Assembly (NCBI RefSeq): GCF_041538045.1
Contig: NZ_JBGOSE010000009.1
Location: forward strand, 104,311-168,310
Reading direction: 5' to 3'
Length of the DNA: 64,000 nt
From: Aliiglaciecola sp041538045
GTDB lineage: Bacteria > Pseudomonadota > Gammaproteobacteria > Enterobacterales > Alteromonadaceae
A program made the position numbers and the translations under genes. Shown here piece by piece: positions 45,292 through 55,453 of the stretch (position 1 is its first letter; the number at the start of each line of letters is the position of its first letter). The notes beneath the pieces were generated by a model. That model ran no database searches and was not told where the DNA came from. It saw nothing but the letters and a program-made list of their open reading frames with translations.

Positions 45292-46586
45292 TCTGCTACC
45301 CCTTCATTACTTTGTGGGGCCGTTTCAGCAAGCAATTTTTTGACTTTGGACTTTGCTTTATTAGCTTTTTTCTTTGTTCCTTTACTCATGGCTTGAACAC
45401 CATCGACCCGAATTTCAAAATCAATTCGAATTAAAATGGCGACAGCAACGGCCATGACGATAAGACTTGAACCACCGTAACTCACTAACGGAAGTGTTAA
45501 CCCTTTTGTGGGCAAAATGCCTGCACTAGCGCCGACATTAACAGCAGTTTGAAAACTAAACCAAATGCCGATGGCGTAAGCAAGGTATCCATCAAAGGGA
45601 CGCTCAGCGATTAAGGCTAAATTACCTAGCTTTAATGCCTTGAATACCAGCACAAATAACAACAGTAGTACGCATATCACGCCCATAAAACCGAACTCTT
45701 CGGCTAAAATAGCAACAATAAAATCGGTATGGGCTTCAGGCAAAAATTCTAGTTTTTGCAAACTGTTGCCCAAGCCTTGACCAAACCAATCACCACGTCC
45801 ATAAGCCATTAAAGACTGAGTTAATTGATAACCGGCACCGAAGGGATCTTCCCAAGGCTTTAAGAAAGAGCTCATTCGTTCCATTCGATAATCAGCGCTT
45901 AAAATAAGTACGGTAATCAAAGTAAGACCTGTAAACACCAGCGCAAAGAACTGCCATAATTTCGCACCAGCTAAAAACAATAGACCTACCGTGGTGGCAA
46001 ACATCACTACAACTGTGCCTAAATCTGGTTGCATAAGGATTAAAAGCGCCAATACAAAAAATACCACTAGCGGTTTTATAAATCCTTTCAGGTTTTCCGT
46101 AACTTCTTCATACCTGCGGACCATGTAACCAGCCAGATAACAAAAGAAAAATAACTTTGCTAACTCAGCTACTTGAATGGTAATAGGGCCAACTACCAAC
46201 CAACGACGGCTACCGTTTACCGTGCGCCCAACAAACAACACCAACAATAACAAAATAACCGCTAATAACAGCAACCAGGGGTTACTCACCCGCCACCACT
46301 GCATGGGTATTTGCATTACAATACAGGCAGCTACACCAGCCAAACACAAATAGATACCGTGGCGAATGGCAAAATGGAAAGGGTTATCAAATAAACGAGC
46401 AGCCACAGGCATTGAGGCTGACGTCACAATAACTAAGCCAATCGCCATCAAGGCAATACTAATTAGAATGAAGTTAACATCAAAAGCACTACCGTTAGTG
46501 TGGTTTCTATCATGGCGTTGAGAAAACATTCTACGCAACATTGAGTCGTTTTCTGTATTCATCGTGGTGGTTCTGCTATCACTCAT
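45288..46586 (-). CDS. ftsW: Septal peptidoglycan polymerase FtsW
   Basis: A SEDS-family glycosyltransferase (432 residues, about ten membrane helices) that polymerises lipid II with FtsI at the septum. The signature PTKGLTLPLVSYGGSSL is near the C-terminal helices, followed by a very basic cytoplasmic tail (KGTKKKANKAKSKVKKL). The first ATG (46586, overlapping the murD stop) gives a cytoplasmic N-terminus of about 35 residues; ATG codons further in are possible starts. Confidence 0.97.
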   Translation of the reverse strand: MSDSRTTTMNTENDSMLRRMFSQRHDRNHTNGSAFDVNFILISIALMAIGLVIVTSASMPVAARLFDNPFHFAIRHGIYLCLAGVAACIVMQIPMQWWRVSNPWLLLLAVILLLLVLFVGRTVNGSRRWLVVGPITIQVAELAKLFFFCYLAGYMVRRYEEVTENLKGFIKPLVVFFVLALLILMQPDLGTVVVMFATTVGLLFLAGAKLWQFFALVFTGLTLITVLILSADYRMERMSSFLKPWEDPFGAGYQLTQSLMAYGRGDWFGQGLGNSLQKLEFLPEAHTDFIVAILAEEFGFMGVICVLLLLFVLVFKALKLGNLALIAERPFDGYLAYAIGIWFSFQTAVNVGASAGILPTKGLTLPLVSYGGSSLIVMAVAVAILIRIDFEIRVDGVQAMSKGTKKKANKAKSKVKKLLAETAPQSNEGVAE

Positions 46587-47887
46587 TGGGTGACCTCCAG
46601 AACACTTTGTTTAAACACTTCGCCGCGATGTTGATAGTTATCAAACATGTCCAAACTTGCACAAGCCGGAGACAATAAAACTATATCGCCACTTTCTACA
46701 ATATTATTTGCAAAGGTCACCGCTTCCAATAAATCGGCCACTTCGATGCTACCTGGTTTTAAAGACGCGATTTCTCTGCCATCTTTCCCCAAGGTAATTA
46801 ATAAATCCACATCACTTAACAACATAGGTTGTAGTTCAGTGAAATTAGCCTTTTTACCGTCACCACCAGCAATTAAAATGAGCTTGCTGGATCCTCTATT
46901 TTTGAGGCTTTGTAGCGCCGCGATAGTAGCGCCAATATTGGTAGCCTTTGAGTCATTAATCCAACGCACGTTTTGGTGATCGCTGACTAATTGAAATCTA
47001 TGGGGTAGACCTGTAAATAGGCTAACCGCTCGGGCAATAGCAGGCTGTTTGACTCCCAGCGGCAAAACACAAGCAATAGCTGCTTGAATATTTAAAATGT
47101 TATGCAACCCTTGCAGAGCACATTGTTGCGCAGAGATAAACTCTTCACCATCGGCTAAAATGGTCTTTGTTTGGGCATCCCAACTTATACCCACAGGCGA
47201 GTTGCTAAAGCCAAAGCTATATTTAGGTAGATAATTTTGTGGCCAAGTTTTTACGTCATCTCGGTTGGCAATAGTATGTTTGGCATTTTGAAAAACACGT
47301 TTTTTCGCATCAGCATACGCCATGAAAGTTAGATGACGGTCAATGTGATCTTCACTGACATTCAAAATAGTCGCACAAACAGGTTTTAACGAATGCAGTA
47401 ATTCAAGCTGAAAACTCGATAACTCCAGCACTAAATACTCGGCATCACACTGGAGTAAATCCAACACAGGAGTACCTATGTTTCCGCCCATTTGTGCTTT
47501 CATACCTGCGCAATTGAGCATCTCAGTGACTAAACAAGTCACCGTAGATTTACCGTTTGATCCGGTGATAGCTATGACAGGAAGAGTATTAAAGCGAGCA
47601 AATAACTCCACATCGCCAATTACCTCTACTCCAGCCTTAACGGCATTTTGAATTTCAGTCCCATGTGGATTGACACCTGGGCTTAACACGACTAAGTCGG
47701 CGTTTAATAATACCTCTAGGTTGAAGTCACCACTGAGGGTTTGGATCCCACTAGGTAATTCAACTGCATTGCGATCCATGCCAATAACGTTAGCCCCTTG
47801 ATCTTGTAGAAATGACACGCACGACTTGCCAGTCAGTCCTAAACCAACCACAACAACCTGCATGTCTTTTAAATCAGGGGTTTGCAT
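46583..47887 (-). CDS. murD: UDP-N-acetylmuramoyl-L-alanine-D-glutamate ligase MurD
   Basis: Adds D-Glu to the wall precursor (434 residues). VVVGLGLTGKSCVSFL, the ATP loop AITGSNGKSTVTCL, LELSSFQLE and the C-terminal LSPACASLDMFDNYQHRGEVF are diagnostic. It lies 9 bases after mraY and overlaps ftsW. Confidence 0.98.
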   Translation of the reverse strand: MQTPDLKDMQVVVVGLGLTGKSCVSFLQDQGANVIGMDRNAVELPSGIQTLSGDFNLEVLLNADLVVLSPGVNPHGTEIQNAVKAGVEVIGDVELFARFNTLPVIAITGSNGKSTVTCLVTEMLNCAGMKAQMGGNIGTPVLDLLQCDAEYLVLELSSFQLELLHSLKPVCATILNVSEDHIDRHLTFMAYADAKKRVFQNAKHTIANRDDVKTWPQNYLPKYSFGFSNSPVGISWDAQTKTILADGEEFISAQQCALQGLHNILNIQAAIACVLPLGVKQPAIARAVSLFTGLPHRFQLVSDHQNVRWINDSKATNIGATIAALQSLKNRGSSKLILIAGGDGKKANFTELQPMLLSDVDLLITLGKDGREIASLKPGSIEVADLLEAVTFANNIVESGDIVLLSPACASLDMFDNYQHRGEVFKQSVLEVTQ

Positions 47888-47896
47888 TGCGTTTAT

Positions 47897-48979
47897 TTAT
47901 CTCAACTTCAATGTAGCTAAACCAATTAGCACTAAAATTAATGAAATAATCCAAAACCTTACGATTACTCTAGGTTCTGGCCAGCCTTTAAGTTCAAAAT
48001 GATGGTGTATGGGTGCCATTCTAAATATGCGTTTGCCACGCAACTTATAAGACCCCACCTGCAAAATCACCGATAAGGTCTCAACTACAAAAACCCCACC
48101 CATAATAATTAATACAATTTCTTGGCGAACAAGGACCGCCATAATTCCCAAGGTACCGCCTAACGCCAATGAGCCAACATCTCCCATAAACACTTGCGCG
48201 GGATAAGTGTTAAACCACAAGAAGCCTAATCCGGCGCCGATAATAGCTGTACAAACAATCACTAATTCACTGGTTTCAGGAATATAGGGAATGTTTAGAT
48301 ACGCCGAAAAGTTAATATTTCCGGTGGTATAAGCAAAGATAGCCAATGCACCGGCCACTAAAATAGTAGGGACGATTGCCAATCCATCTAAACCATCAGT
48401 AAGGTTCACCGCATTACTGGTACCCACTACAGTGAAATACACCACGACCATGAAAAACATCCCAAGTTGCGGCATCACTTCTTTGAAAAATGGTACTAGG
48501 AGGGCGGTTTCAGCTGGATCTTGACTGCTAGCATACAAATAAATCGCCACTGCGATGGCGATAATCGACTGCCAGAAGTACTTCCATTTGGCTATTAACC
48601 CCTTGGGATCTTTACGTACCACTTTACGATAGTCATCAACAAAGCCAATCAATCCGTAGCCAACAACGATAGACAACACAACCCACACGTAACGATTTCT
48701 TAAATCTGCCCACAACAAAGCACTTGTTAGAATCGCGGCTAAAATTAACAAACCGCCCATAGTCGGCGTGCCTGACTTAGATAAATGACTTTGCGGGCCA
48801 TCATCGCGCACGGTTTGACCTATTTGCATAGTTTGCAACCAGCGAATCATACCTGGACCAATAAGAACGGCCATCAACAACGCTGTAAGTGTGCTAAGGA
48901 TTGCGCGCAGGGTAAGATATGAGAACACATTGAACCCAGCATCATATTGCTGCAACCACTCCGCCAACCAAATTAGCAT
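47897..48979 (-). CDS. mraY: Phospho-MurNAc-pentapeptide transferase MraY
   Basis: A ten-helix membrane enzyme (360 residues, the same as E. coli) that makes lipid I from undecaprenyl phosphate. Catalytic motifs: FVDDYRKV, NAVNLTDGLDGLA, FMGDVGSLALGG and the C-terminal MAPIHHHFELKGWPEP. It overlaps murF by seven bases. Confidence 0.99.
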   Translation of the reverse strand: MLIWLAEWLQQYDAGFNVFSYLTLRAILSTLTALLMAVLIGPGMIRWLQTMQIGQTVRDDGPQSHLSKSGTPTMGGLLILAAILTSALLWADLRNRYVWVVLSIVVGYGLIGFVDDYRKVVRKDPKGLIAKWKYFWQSIIAIAVAIYLYASSQDPAETALLVPFFKEVMPQLGMFFMVVVYFTVVGTSNAVNLTDGLDGLAIVPTILVAGALAIFAYTTGNINFSAYLNIPYIPETSELVIVCTAIIGAGLGFLWFNTYPAQVFMGDVGSLALGGTLGIMAVLVRQEIVLIIMGGVFVVETLSVILQVGSYKLRGKRIFRMAPIHHHFELKGWPEPRVIVRFWIISLILVLIGLATLKLR

Positions 48980-50364
48980 GCGATTCGCTCCCTAACTCGT
49001 TCAAACTTTCCCACAGGAGATTCCTCCAACGCTTTAACCACATTCTCCATACGTGCGCTTCTCGATCCTTTCACTAAAATAGTAATGTCGCGCTGCTCAG
49101 AGGCTAAATGGTCGTTAATATATTCAATTAACAACTCAATATCACTGAAGTGTTTACCACCAAAAATATCGCTGGCCGCCTGACTTAACACCCCAAGCGT
49201 CATTAAGTTATCTATACCTTTTTGTTTAGCATGCTCACCAACCATTTCATGGTAATAGCGAGCTTTTTCACCTAGCTCACCCATATCACCCAACACCAAA
49301 ATACGGTGACCACTAAAACTACTTAGTAGATCAATTGCAGCGTTTACAGAGGCAACATTTGCGTTATAGGTATCATCTAAAATTTTAACTTGATTGGTTA
49401 GCTGTTTGACTTGCAGTCGGCCACTCACTTGCTGCATGTTTTGCAAACCAAATTTAATATCTTCTAAGTTAGCGCCAACGTTCATGGCCAAGGCTGCGGC
49501 AACTAAGGCATTACTCACATTGTGAGCACCGGGTAATGACAATGTAAGCTGTACATTGCCCTTTGGTGTGCACATCAAGAATTGCGCGCATCCATCAATA
49601 CCAAGGCTGATTTCTTGAGCATAAAACTCGGTTTCTTTGCTTTCTGAAAATCCTTGAACATGGCACTCTTTCAATTTACCCAACCAAAAATCGTTAAATT
49701 GGCTATCTTTGTTAATAATTGCCGTACCTGATTTACTTAAACCTCTAAAAATCTCACTTTTTGCCCGCGCTACACCTAGTAAACTTCCGAAACCCTCAAG
49801 GTGCGCGGCGGCTGCATTAACGATAGTGGCAACATCAGGTTTCACTAAATTTGTGGTGTAAGCAATCTCACCTAAGTGATTCGCGCCCATTTCAATGACC
49901 GCAAAATCGTGATCTTGTTGAAGCCTTAATAAGGTTAAAGGTACGCCAATCTCATTATTAAAATTGCCGTCAGTAGCCAAAACATTGCCGATACGAGATA
50001 AAATGCTAGCGACCATTTCTTTCACGGTAGTTTTACCACTACTTCCGGTTATGCCAACGGTTTTCGGAGCTACTCTTTGTTTTACCGCTGCGCCTAAGGC
50101 TCCTAATGCAAGCTTTGTGTCTTCAACTAAAATATAGGGTAATAAGGTATCGATTTTACGCGACACAATGAATGCCACAGCCCCCCTGTTGGCGGCGTCA
50201 TTAATAAATTTATGACCATCGAAATTAGGCCCCTCTAATGCAATGAAAACATCCCCTTGACTCAAACTTCGTGTGTCTGTGCTAACGCCAGTGACATTGC
50301 CATTGGTACCAAACAACTCCCCACTTGTTTGTTCTGCTATCCAATCTAGAGAGACTTCAATCAT
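48973..50364 (-). CDS. murF: UDP-MurNAc-tripeptide-D-Ala-D-Ala ligase MurF
   Basis: Adds D-Ala-D-Ala to give the pentapeptide precursor (463 residues). The ATP loop GITGSSGKTTVKEMVA, NFNNEIGVPLTLL, VIEMGANHLGEI and ILDDTYNANVASVNAA are typical. It overlaps murE (four bases) and mraY (seven bases). Confidence 0.98.
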   Translation of the reverse strand: MIEVSLDWIAEQTSGELFGTNGNVTGVSTDTRSLSQGDVFIALEGPNFDGHKFINDAANRGAVAFIVSRKIDTLLPYILVEDTKLALGALGAAVKQRVAPKTVGITGSSGKTTVKEMVASILSRIGNVLATDGNFNNEIGVPLTLLRLQQDHDFAVIEMGANHLGEIAYTTNLVKPDVATIVNAAAAHLEGFGSLLGVARAKSEIFRGLSKSGTAIINKDSQFNDFWLGKLKECHVQGFSESKETEFYAQEISLGIDGCAQFLMCTPKGNVQLTLSLPGAHNVSNALVAAALAMNVGANLEDIKFGLQNMQQVSGRLQVKQLTNQVKILDDTYNANVASVNAAIDLLSSFSGHRILVLGDMGELGEKARYYHEMVGEHAKQKGIDNLMTLGVLSQAASDIFGGKHFSDIELLIEYINDHLASEQRDITILVKGSRSARMENVVKALEESPVGKFERVRERIAC

Positions 50365-51887
50365 TGCATTTTCCCTACACTCAGCGTGTTTACATAATTT
50401 CTTTCATCGTACGGTAGAATTTGATCACCGATAATTTGCTCGGTCTCATGTCCTTTACCTGCAACCAAGATCAGATCTCCTTTCTGACTTTGCGCAATAG
50501 CAAGTTGAATCGCTTTTCTACGATTAGTTTCAATTTTGACCTTAGATTGATCTTTTATGCCGGCGAGTATATCGGCAACAATAGTCGAAGAAGGTTCAGA
50601 GCGACTATTGTCTGAAGTAAGAATAATTTGATCACTATATTGCTCAGCTGCCGCCCCCATTAATGGACGCTTACCTTTATCTCTGTCGCCACCACAGCCA
50701 AATACACAAATAACTTGTTTTTGACTATGCACTCTTGCTGACTGGAGTGCCTTCCCTAAAGCATCTGGCGTATGGGCAAAATCAACAATCAAATTTCCCG
50801 CACTGGGGTGTTCAAATAACTCCATTCGTCCTGCAACGGGTTTCAATTTATTGCACGACTTGGCTAATTCATTTAGTGGTAAACCTATTACGAGTAAACT
50901 GGCTAGAGCCGCCAGTAAGTTAGAAACATTGAACTGGCCGAATAAACCACATTTTATGGCCGCACTGCCCCATGAAGATTGCAGATCAAATGACAAGCCA
51001 CTATGGTCATATTGAATATTGCTTGCCAAACAAAAGTGTTGATGTTCGGGTAGTTGTCGGGCATCCAACTGAGTGGAAAACAAGGTAATTTTTTGTTGTC
51101 TTGATGCCGCTGTTATCCAGTTTATAGTTTCTGGATCATCTGCATTTAAGACCACCTGATTCAGCTCTGGCTGATTTAATAATTGCCGCTTTGCTTTAGC
51201 ATATTCAAGCATATCCCCGTGATAATCCAAATGATCACGAGTTAGGTTAGTGAATACCGCCACGTCCATTTTAAGCCCTTGAATACGATCCTGAACCAAT
51301 GCATGGGAGGATGCTTCTAGGGCGACTTGTTTAGCACCGGAGGCCACAAATTTTCCTAGTAACTTTTGTACCTGGCAAGCGTCTGGAGTGGTATTTAGGG
51401 TTTTCTCTAATTGGCTGATATCCGCACTAAATAGTCCTGCACCTAGGGTACCAATTGATGCCGATTTATCGCCACATAAAAAGCGAAGTTGACTACTCAG
51501 TTGCACTACTGAGGTTTTGCCGTTTGTACCGGTTACGCCAATCACATCTAAATGTTGTGCCGGCAAACCATAAAATGCAGCGGCTAACTGAGATAGTTTT
51601 TGCCCCAACCGATAAAACGAGATCAAAATACTTTGTTCGCGCATTTCAATTTCGCCATGGCATTGTGGTTGTTCAACTTCTTGCAATATTAGTTTCGCGC
51701 CAAGGCTAATCGCTTGAGGAATAAAGTCACGACCATCTAACTGATGGCCTTTTATTGCCACAAACACACTATGAACAGCGACTTCTCGGCTGTCTAAAAC
51801 CAACTCACTAACTTCTACATCGGGAGCATCAATCTTAAATTGCGCCAATATGGTTTTGATATTAATGCTGTTTTGGGAATGCGGCAT
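50361..51887 (-). CDS. murE: UDP-MurNAc-L-Ala-D-Glu-meso-DAP ligase MurE
   Basis: Adds the third residue of the stem peptide (508 residues). VIGVTGTNGKTSVVQLSS is the ATP loop and NLTRDHLDYHGDM the carbamylated-Lys region. The DAP-recognition motif, DNPR in E. coli, reads D426-N-S-R429 here: the Arg that contacts DAP is kept but Pro is replaced by Ser. meso-DAP is still the expected substrate. It overlaps murF by four bases and shares one base with ftsI. Confidence 0.97.
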   Translation of the reverse strand: MPHSQNSINIKTILAQFKIDAPDVEVSELVLDSREVAVHSVFVAIKGHQLDGRDFIPQAISLGAKLILQEVEQPQCHGEIEMREQSILISFYRLGQKLSQLAAAFYGLPAQHLDVIGVTGTNGKTSVVQLSSQLRFLCGDKSASIGTLGAGLFSADISQLEKTLNTTPDACQVQKLLGKFVASGAKQVALEASSHALVQDRIQGLKMDVAVFTNLTRDHLDYHGDMLEYAKAKRQLLNQPELNQVVLNADDPETINWITAASRQQKITLFSTQLDARQLPEHQHFCLASNIQYDHSGLSFDLQSSWGSAAIKCGLFGQFNVSNLLAALASLLVIGLPLNELAKSCNKLKPVAGRMELFEHPSAGNLIVDFAHTPDALGKALQSARVHSQKQVICVFGCGGDRDKGKRPLMGAAAEQYSDQIILTSDNSRSEPSSTIVADILAGIKDQSKVKIETNRRKAIQLAIAQSQKGDLILVAGKGHETEQIIGDQILPYDERNYVNTLSVGKMQ

Positions 51888-53626
51888 TATTGCTCTCCTC
51901 GTTTAGCGATTGAGGAGACATTTTTAGCATCAGGCGGAACATTCAATAATTGCAGGGTGTTGGCCATAACCGAGCTAAAAACTGGAGCGGCTGTATCACC
52001 GCCATAGTATAAATCACCCTTTGGCTCATTGATCAGTACAACTACTGCCAGTTGCGGGTCCGAGACTGGCGCTACACCGGCAAAGATGTTCACATACTGC
52101 TCACCGTAGCCACCTTTGATGGCTTTACGGCTGGTACCGGTCTTACCTGCAACACGATATCCTGGCACCCGCGCTTTACGGCCTGAACCACCATCTTCAA
52201 GTACACTTTCCATCATATTCAATACACGGTGAGCATTTTCTTCGCTAATAACCCTTTCGGTTATTTTTTGCTCATCTGACATGACAATACTAAGGGGTTG
52301 TTTAATACCGCCATTACCTAAAATGGAGTACATCCGCGCTAATTGCATGGTAGTAACAGATAAACCATAACCAAAGGACAAGGTAGATAATTCAAATTTC
52401 GACCATCTTCGTTGTTCGTTGAAAAGTCCGCCTTGTTCGCCAATCAAATTAGTTCCGGTTTCACTCATCAATCCCATGTTGTAATAGGTGTCGAGCAGAA
52501 ACTCTTTAGGAACAGACAAAGCCAACTTTGAAGTACCAATATTGCTGGATTTTTTGATGATTTGCTGCAACGTTAATTTACCGTAATTGCGGGAATCACG
52601 AACAATACTTCCACCTAAACGTCGCCAACCCGGCGAAGTATCTATAATGGTTTCTGTATCTGCAGAGCCAAATTCTAGAGCACTTACCACTGCCAGAGGT
52701 TTGACCGAAGAGCCCGGTTCAAAGGTATCTGTAATCGCTCTATTTCTAATTTTACGAGGAGAGACACCTTTACGGTTATTTGGATTAAATGACGGGCTAT
52801 TCACCATCGCCAATATTTCCCCAGTATTCACATCTGCCACGACAACTGAGCCTGATGTTGCACGGTAAAAATGTACCGCAGACTTTAATTCTCGGTAGGC
52901 AAGAGCTTGGATTCGTTGGTCTATGGTCAATTGAATATTTTGCGGATCTTTACCTTCTTCCTGCTCTAATATTTCAACTTGACGGCCTTTTGCATCGCGA
53001 CGAATGGTTCTAGAGTCAGGTGTCGCAGACAAATATTCGTCATATAACTTTTCAATCCCTTCGATTCCCTGATCATCCACATTGGTAAAACCAACCACAT
53101 GAGCCGAAGCCTCACCCGCTGGATAATAACGGCGAGATTCATTCACCAAATAAACCCCTGGAATTTTCAGATTCTTCACAAAGGTTGCCATGGCCGGCGA
53201 CACTTGGCGTTGCAAATAAACAAACTTACTATTTTCGTTACTCGCTTTTTTAATTAGTTTATCAACGTCTTGACCTAAGACTTCGGCAAGGGCTTGCCAT
53301 CTGCGGGTGTCAGATAACGCACCTTTTTCAGGATCTGTAACCGTTGGCGGATGGGCCCAGATAGCTTTTGCAGGAACGCTTACCGCTAGTTGCTCTCCAT
53401 TTCTATCGGTGATCAAACCACGATAAACTTCATTATTGCGCACTCTTAAAGTACGGTTATCACCTTCTTCGATCAGCTGATCGGGGTTGATGACTTGAAT
53501 ATAGGCAGCTCTGACCGTGAGTACGGAAAACACCGCGAGAATAGCACCAACAACCACTATGAAACGCCACTGCACCAAACTTGGAGCAATGTTTTTCTTA
53601 GCTTGTTTAGTTCTAACCTTGGTCAT
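51887..53626 (-). CDS. ftsI: Septal transpeptidase FtsI (PBP3)
   Basis: A class B penicillin-binding protein that cross-links septal wall (579 residues). Membrane anchor about 18-40, pedestal domain, then the transpeptidase domain with active Ser306 in SSVK, the SSN motif in KKSSNIGTSKLA and KTGT in VAGKTGTSRKA. The E. coli active Ser is at 307, so the alignment is close to exact. It overlaps ftsL by four bases. Confidence 0.98.
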   Translation of the reverse strand: MTKVRTKQAKKNIAPSLVQWRFIVVVGAILAVFSVLTVRAAYIQVINPDQLIEEGDNRTLRVRNNEVYRGLITDRNGEQLAVSVPAKAIWAHPPTVTDPEKGALSDTRRWQALAEVLGQDVDKLIKKASNENSKFVYLQRQVSPAMATFVKNLKIPGVYLVNESRRYYPAGEASAHVVGFTNVDDQGIEGIEKLYDEYLSATPDSRTIRRDAKGRQVEILEQEEGKDPQNIQLTIDQRIQALAYRELKSAVHFYRATSGSVVVADVNTGEILAMVNSPSFNPNNRKGVSPRKIRNRAITDTFEPGSSVKPLAVVSALEFGSADTETIIDTSPGWRRLGGSIVRDSRNYGKLTLQQIIKKSSNIGTSKLALSVPKEFLLDTYYNMGLMSETGTNLIGEQGGLFNEQRRWSKFELSTLSFGYGLSVTTMQLARMYSILGNGGIKQPLSIVMSDEQKITERVISEENAHRVLNMMESVLEDGGSGRKARVPGYRVAGKTGTSRKAIKGGYGEQYVNIFAGVAPVSDPQLAVVVLINEPKGDLYYGGDTAAPVFSSVMANTLQLLNVPPDAKNVSSIAKRGEQ

Positions 53627-53943
53627 TTCAAACGCACCACAATTTCATTTTCTGGTCTTGGTCTATGCATATTAAGTTGCTTCTTCACAGCAACTTCAAT
53701 ACGGTTATGATCAGTTAACGCCCCTTGTTCTAGGATTAAGTGACGCCACTGAATATCTAGCTGATCTTGTTCTTGCATTAGTTGCTCTAAGGCCATCGAC
53801 ATCTGTCGATTATGGTGCGCACTCATGATCACCGCGAACGCACTTATCAATACCATTAAAAACAACAAAACCCGTATCGGATGACGGGCTAGTTCGGTGA
53901 AGATTAAGTTGACCAAATTAAAGTTGGTCCTAGTATCTGTCAC
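53623..53943 (-). CDS. ftsL: Cell division protein FtsL
   Basis: A short bitopic protein (106 residues): TM about 20-40 and a periplasmic coiled coil (MALEQLMQEQDQLDIQWRHL) that pairs with FtsB and activates FtsWI. Four-base overlaps on both sides. Its sequence is poorly conserved between genera, so position carries part of the call. Confidence 0.95.
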   Translation of the reverse strand: MTDTRTNFNLVNLIFTELARHPIRVLLFLMVLISAFAVIMSAHHNRQMSMALEQLMQEQDQLDIQWRHLILEQGALTDHNRIEVAVKKQLNMHRPRPENEIVVRLK

Positions 53944-54890
53944 AGCTTCTGAGCCACCCTTAACACTGAACTTCGCGACCTCGCATTCACTTTAATTTCA
54001 TACTCACTAGGCTTAGTCGCCTTTCCTATTAACTTCATTGCTCGGGTTGCATCTATTTGTGCCTGAGTAATTGCCATTCGGGCTGGCACCTGCATTCCGC
54101 GGCTTTGTTCGCGCATAAAGCGTTTTACCAATCGATCTTCTAGGGAGTGAAAACTGATCACTGCCAGTCGCCCTCCTGAAGAAAGGCACGCTAATGCTCC
54201 TTTAAGTCCGTCACGAACTTCATCTAATTCGCTATTAATATAAATACGAATTGCCTGAAAAGTCCGTGTAGCAGGATGTTTAAATTTATCTTTAACCGGC
54301 ACTGCTTCATCCACTAACTTTGCTAATTGCAATGTTGTCGTCAGAGGAAATTCATCGCGACTATTCACAATTGCATGGGCTATGCGCTTGCCGAATTTTT
54401 CTTCACCAAACTCTTTAATCACCTGAGTGATGTCATCTTCATCGGCTTTTGCCAGCCATTGGGCTGCACTGATTCCCTTACTGGTGTCCATGCGCATATC
54501 CAATGGACCTTCACGCATGAAACTAAATCCTCGTTCGGCATCATCTAATTGAGGTGACGACACACCAAGATCCATTAAAATACCGTCGACTTTGCCGAAT
54601 ACTTGATGCTTTTGAGCCACCTCTTCAATATTCGAAAATGCCTCGTGTTCAATACAAAAACGCTCATCATCAGCAAATCTTTTAGCCGCTTCTATGGCAT
54701 ATGGGTCGCGATCTAAAGCAATCAAACGACCTTTAGCTGATAACTTCTGCAACACTTTTTCTGTATGCCCACCACGCCCGAAGGTCGCATCCATATAAAC
54801 ACCATCGGGTTTAATATCTAGCCCTACTATGGACTCTTCTAACAGCACTGAGCGGTGCAATTCCTGGGACGATGGATTTTCAGTTATCAA
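53940..54890 (-). CDS. rsmH: 16S rRNA (cytosine1402-N4)-methyltransferase RsmH
   Basis: RsmH (MraW, 316 residues) N4-methylates the same base, C1402, that RsmI 2'-O-methylates. The SAM site YMDATFGRGGHTEKVL, the motif LMDLGVSSPQLD and VISFHSLEDRLVKRFM are clear. Four-base overlaps with mraZ and ftsL. Confidence 0.98.
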   Translation of the reverse strand: MITENPSSQELHRSVLLEESIVGLDIKPDGVYMDATFGRGGHTEKVLQKLSAKGRLIALDRDPYAIEAAKRFADDERFCIEHEAFSNIEEVAQKHQVFGKVDGILMDLGVSSPQLDDAERGFSFMREGPLDMRMDTSKGISAAQWLAKADEDDITQVIKEFGEEKFGKRIAHAIVNSRDEFPLTTTLQLAKLVDEAVPVKDKFKHPATRTFQAIRIYINSELDEVRDGLKGALACLSSGGRLAVISFHSLEDRLVKRFMREQSRGMQVPARMAITQAQIDATRAMKLIGKATKPSEYEIKVNARSRSSVLRVAQKL

Positions 54891-55345
54891 AGTGAGAAGT
54901 CCTGTAAACGCTCAGTTAATTCAAATTCGCCGCCTTTCTCAGTTTCAATATCTTGATGAACCTGTTGCTGCCATGTTTCTGCATCCCAAATTTCGAAGCG
55001 ATTGAGTTGCCCAACTAACATTATTTCTTTATTTAAGTTGGCATGTTGACGAAGTGGTGCTGACAATAAGAAGCGACCATTTTTGTCCATATCACCTTCC
55101 ATGGCATATCCTAAAAGAAGTCGCTGTAAGCGGCGTTCTTGAGGTATCATGCTAGAAAGTTTACTAAGTTTAAGTTCAATCTCTTCCCATTCAGGAAGTG
55201 GGTAAAGTAGCAGACAGCTTTGCTGTGTATCGATTGTGCAAACCAGTTGTCCCTGACAATCATCTAGCAACAACTGTCGATACCGTGTTGGTATCGCCAC
55301 CCTGCCCTTTACGTCTAGATTGATTGCATTAGCGCCGCGGAACAT
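54887..55345 (-). CDS. mraZ: Transcriptional regulator MraZ
   Basis: The first gene of the dcw cluster (152 residues): an AbrB-like ring-forming regulator with two swapped-hairpin repeats, each with a DxxxR core (LDVKGRVAIPTRYR and MDKNGRFLLSAPLR). In E. coli it represses its own operon by binding direct repeats upstream. Four such repeats are present here at 55412-55446. Confidence 0.98.
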   Translation of the reverse strand: MFRGANAINLDVKGRVAIPTRYRQLLLDDCQGQLVCTIDTQQSCLLLYPLPEWEEIELKLSKLSSMIPQERRLQRLLLGYAMEGDMDKNGRFLLSAPLRQHANLNKEIMLVGQLNRFEIWDAETWQQQVHQDIETEKGGEFELTERLQDFSL

Positions 55346-55411
55346 ATCCCCTAGCCTTTTTTATTAGTTTGCTTTTATTGTTTTGGTAGCATCAGTTTGC
55401 AACACATTAAG

Positions 55412-55446
55412 ATCACTTTGATCCACTTTCTGCCACAATTACCCAC
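55412..55446 (-). promoter_or_regulatory. MraZ operator: four GTGG-type repeats, 10-bp period
   Basis: Read on the minus strand, GTGGG (55442-55446), GTGGC (55432-55436), GTGGA (55422-55426) and GTGAT (55412-55416) recur with exactly 10-bp spacing. They lie between the predicted promoter and mraZ. GTGG-type direct repeats separated by 5 bases are the known MraZ recognition pattern. Confidence 0.8.
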
Positions 55447-55453
55447 AAATGAG

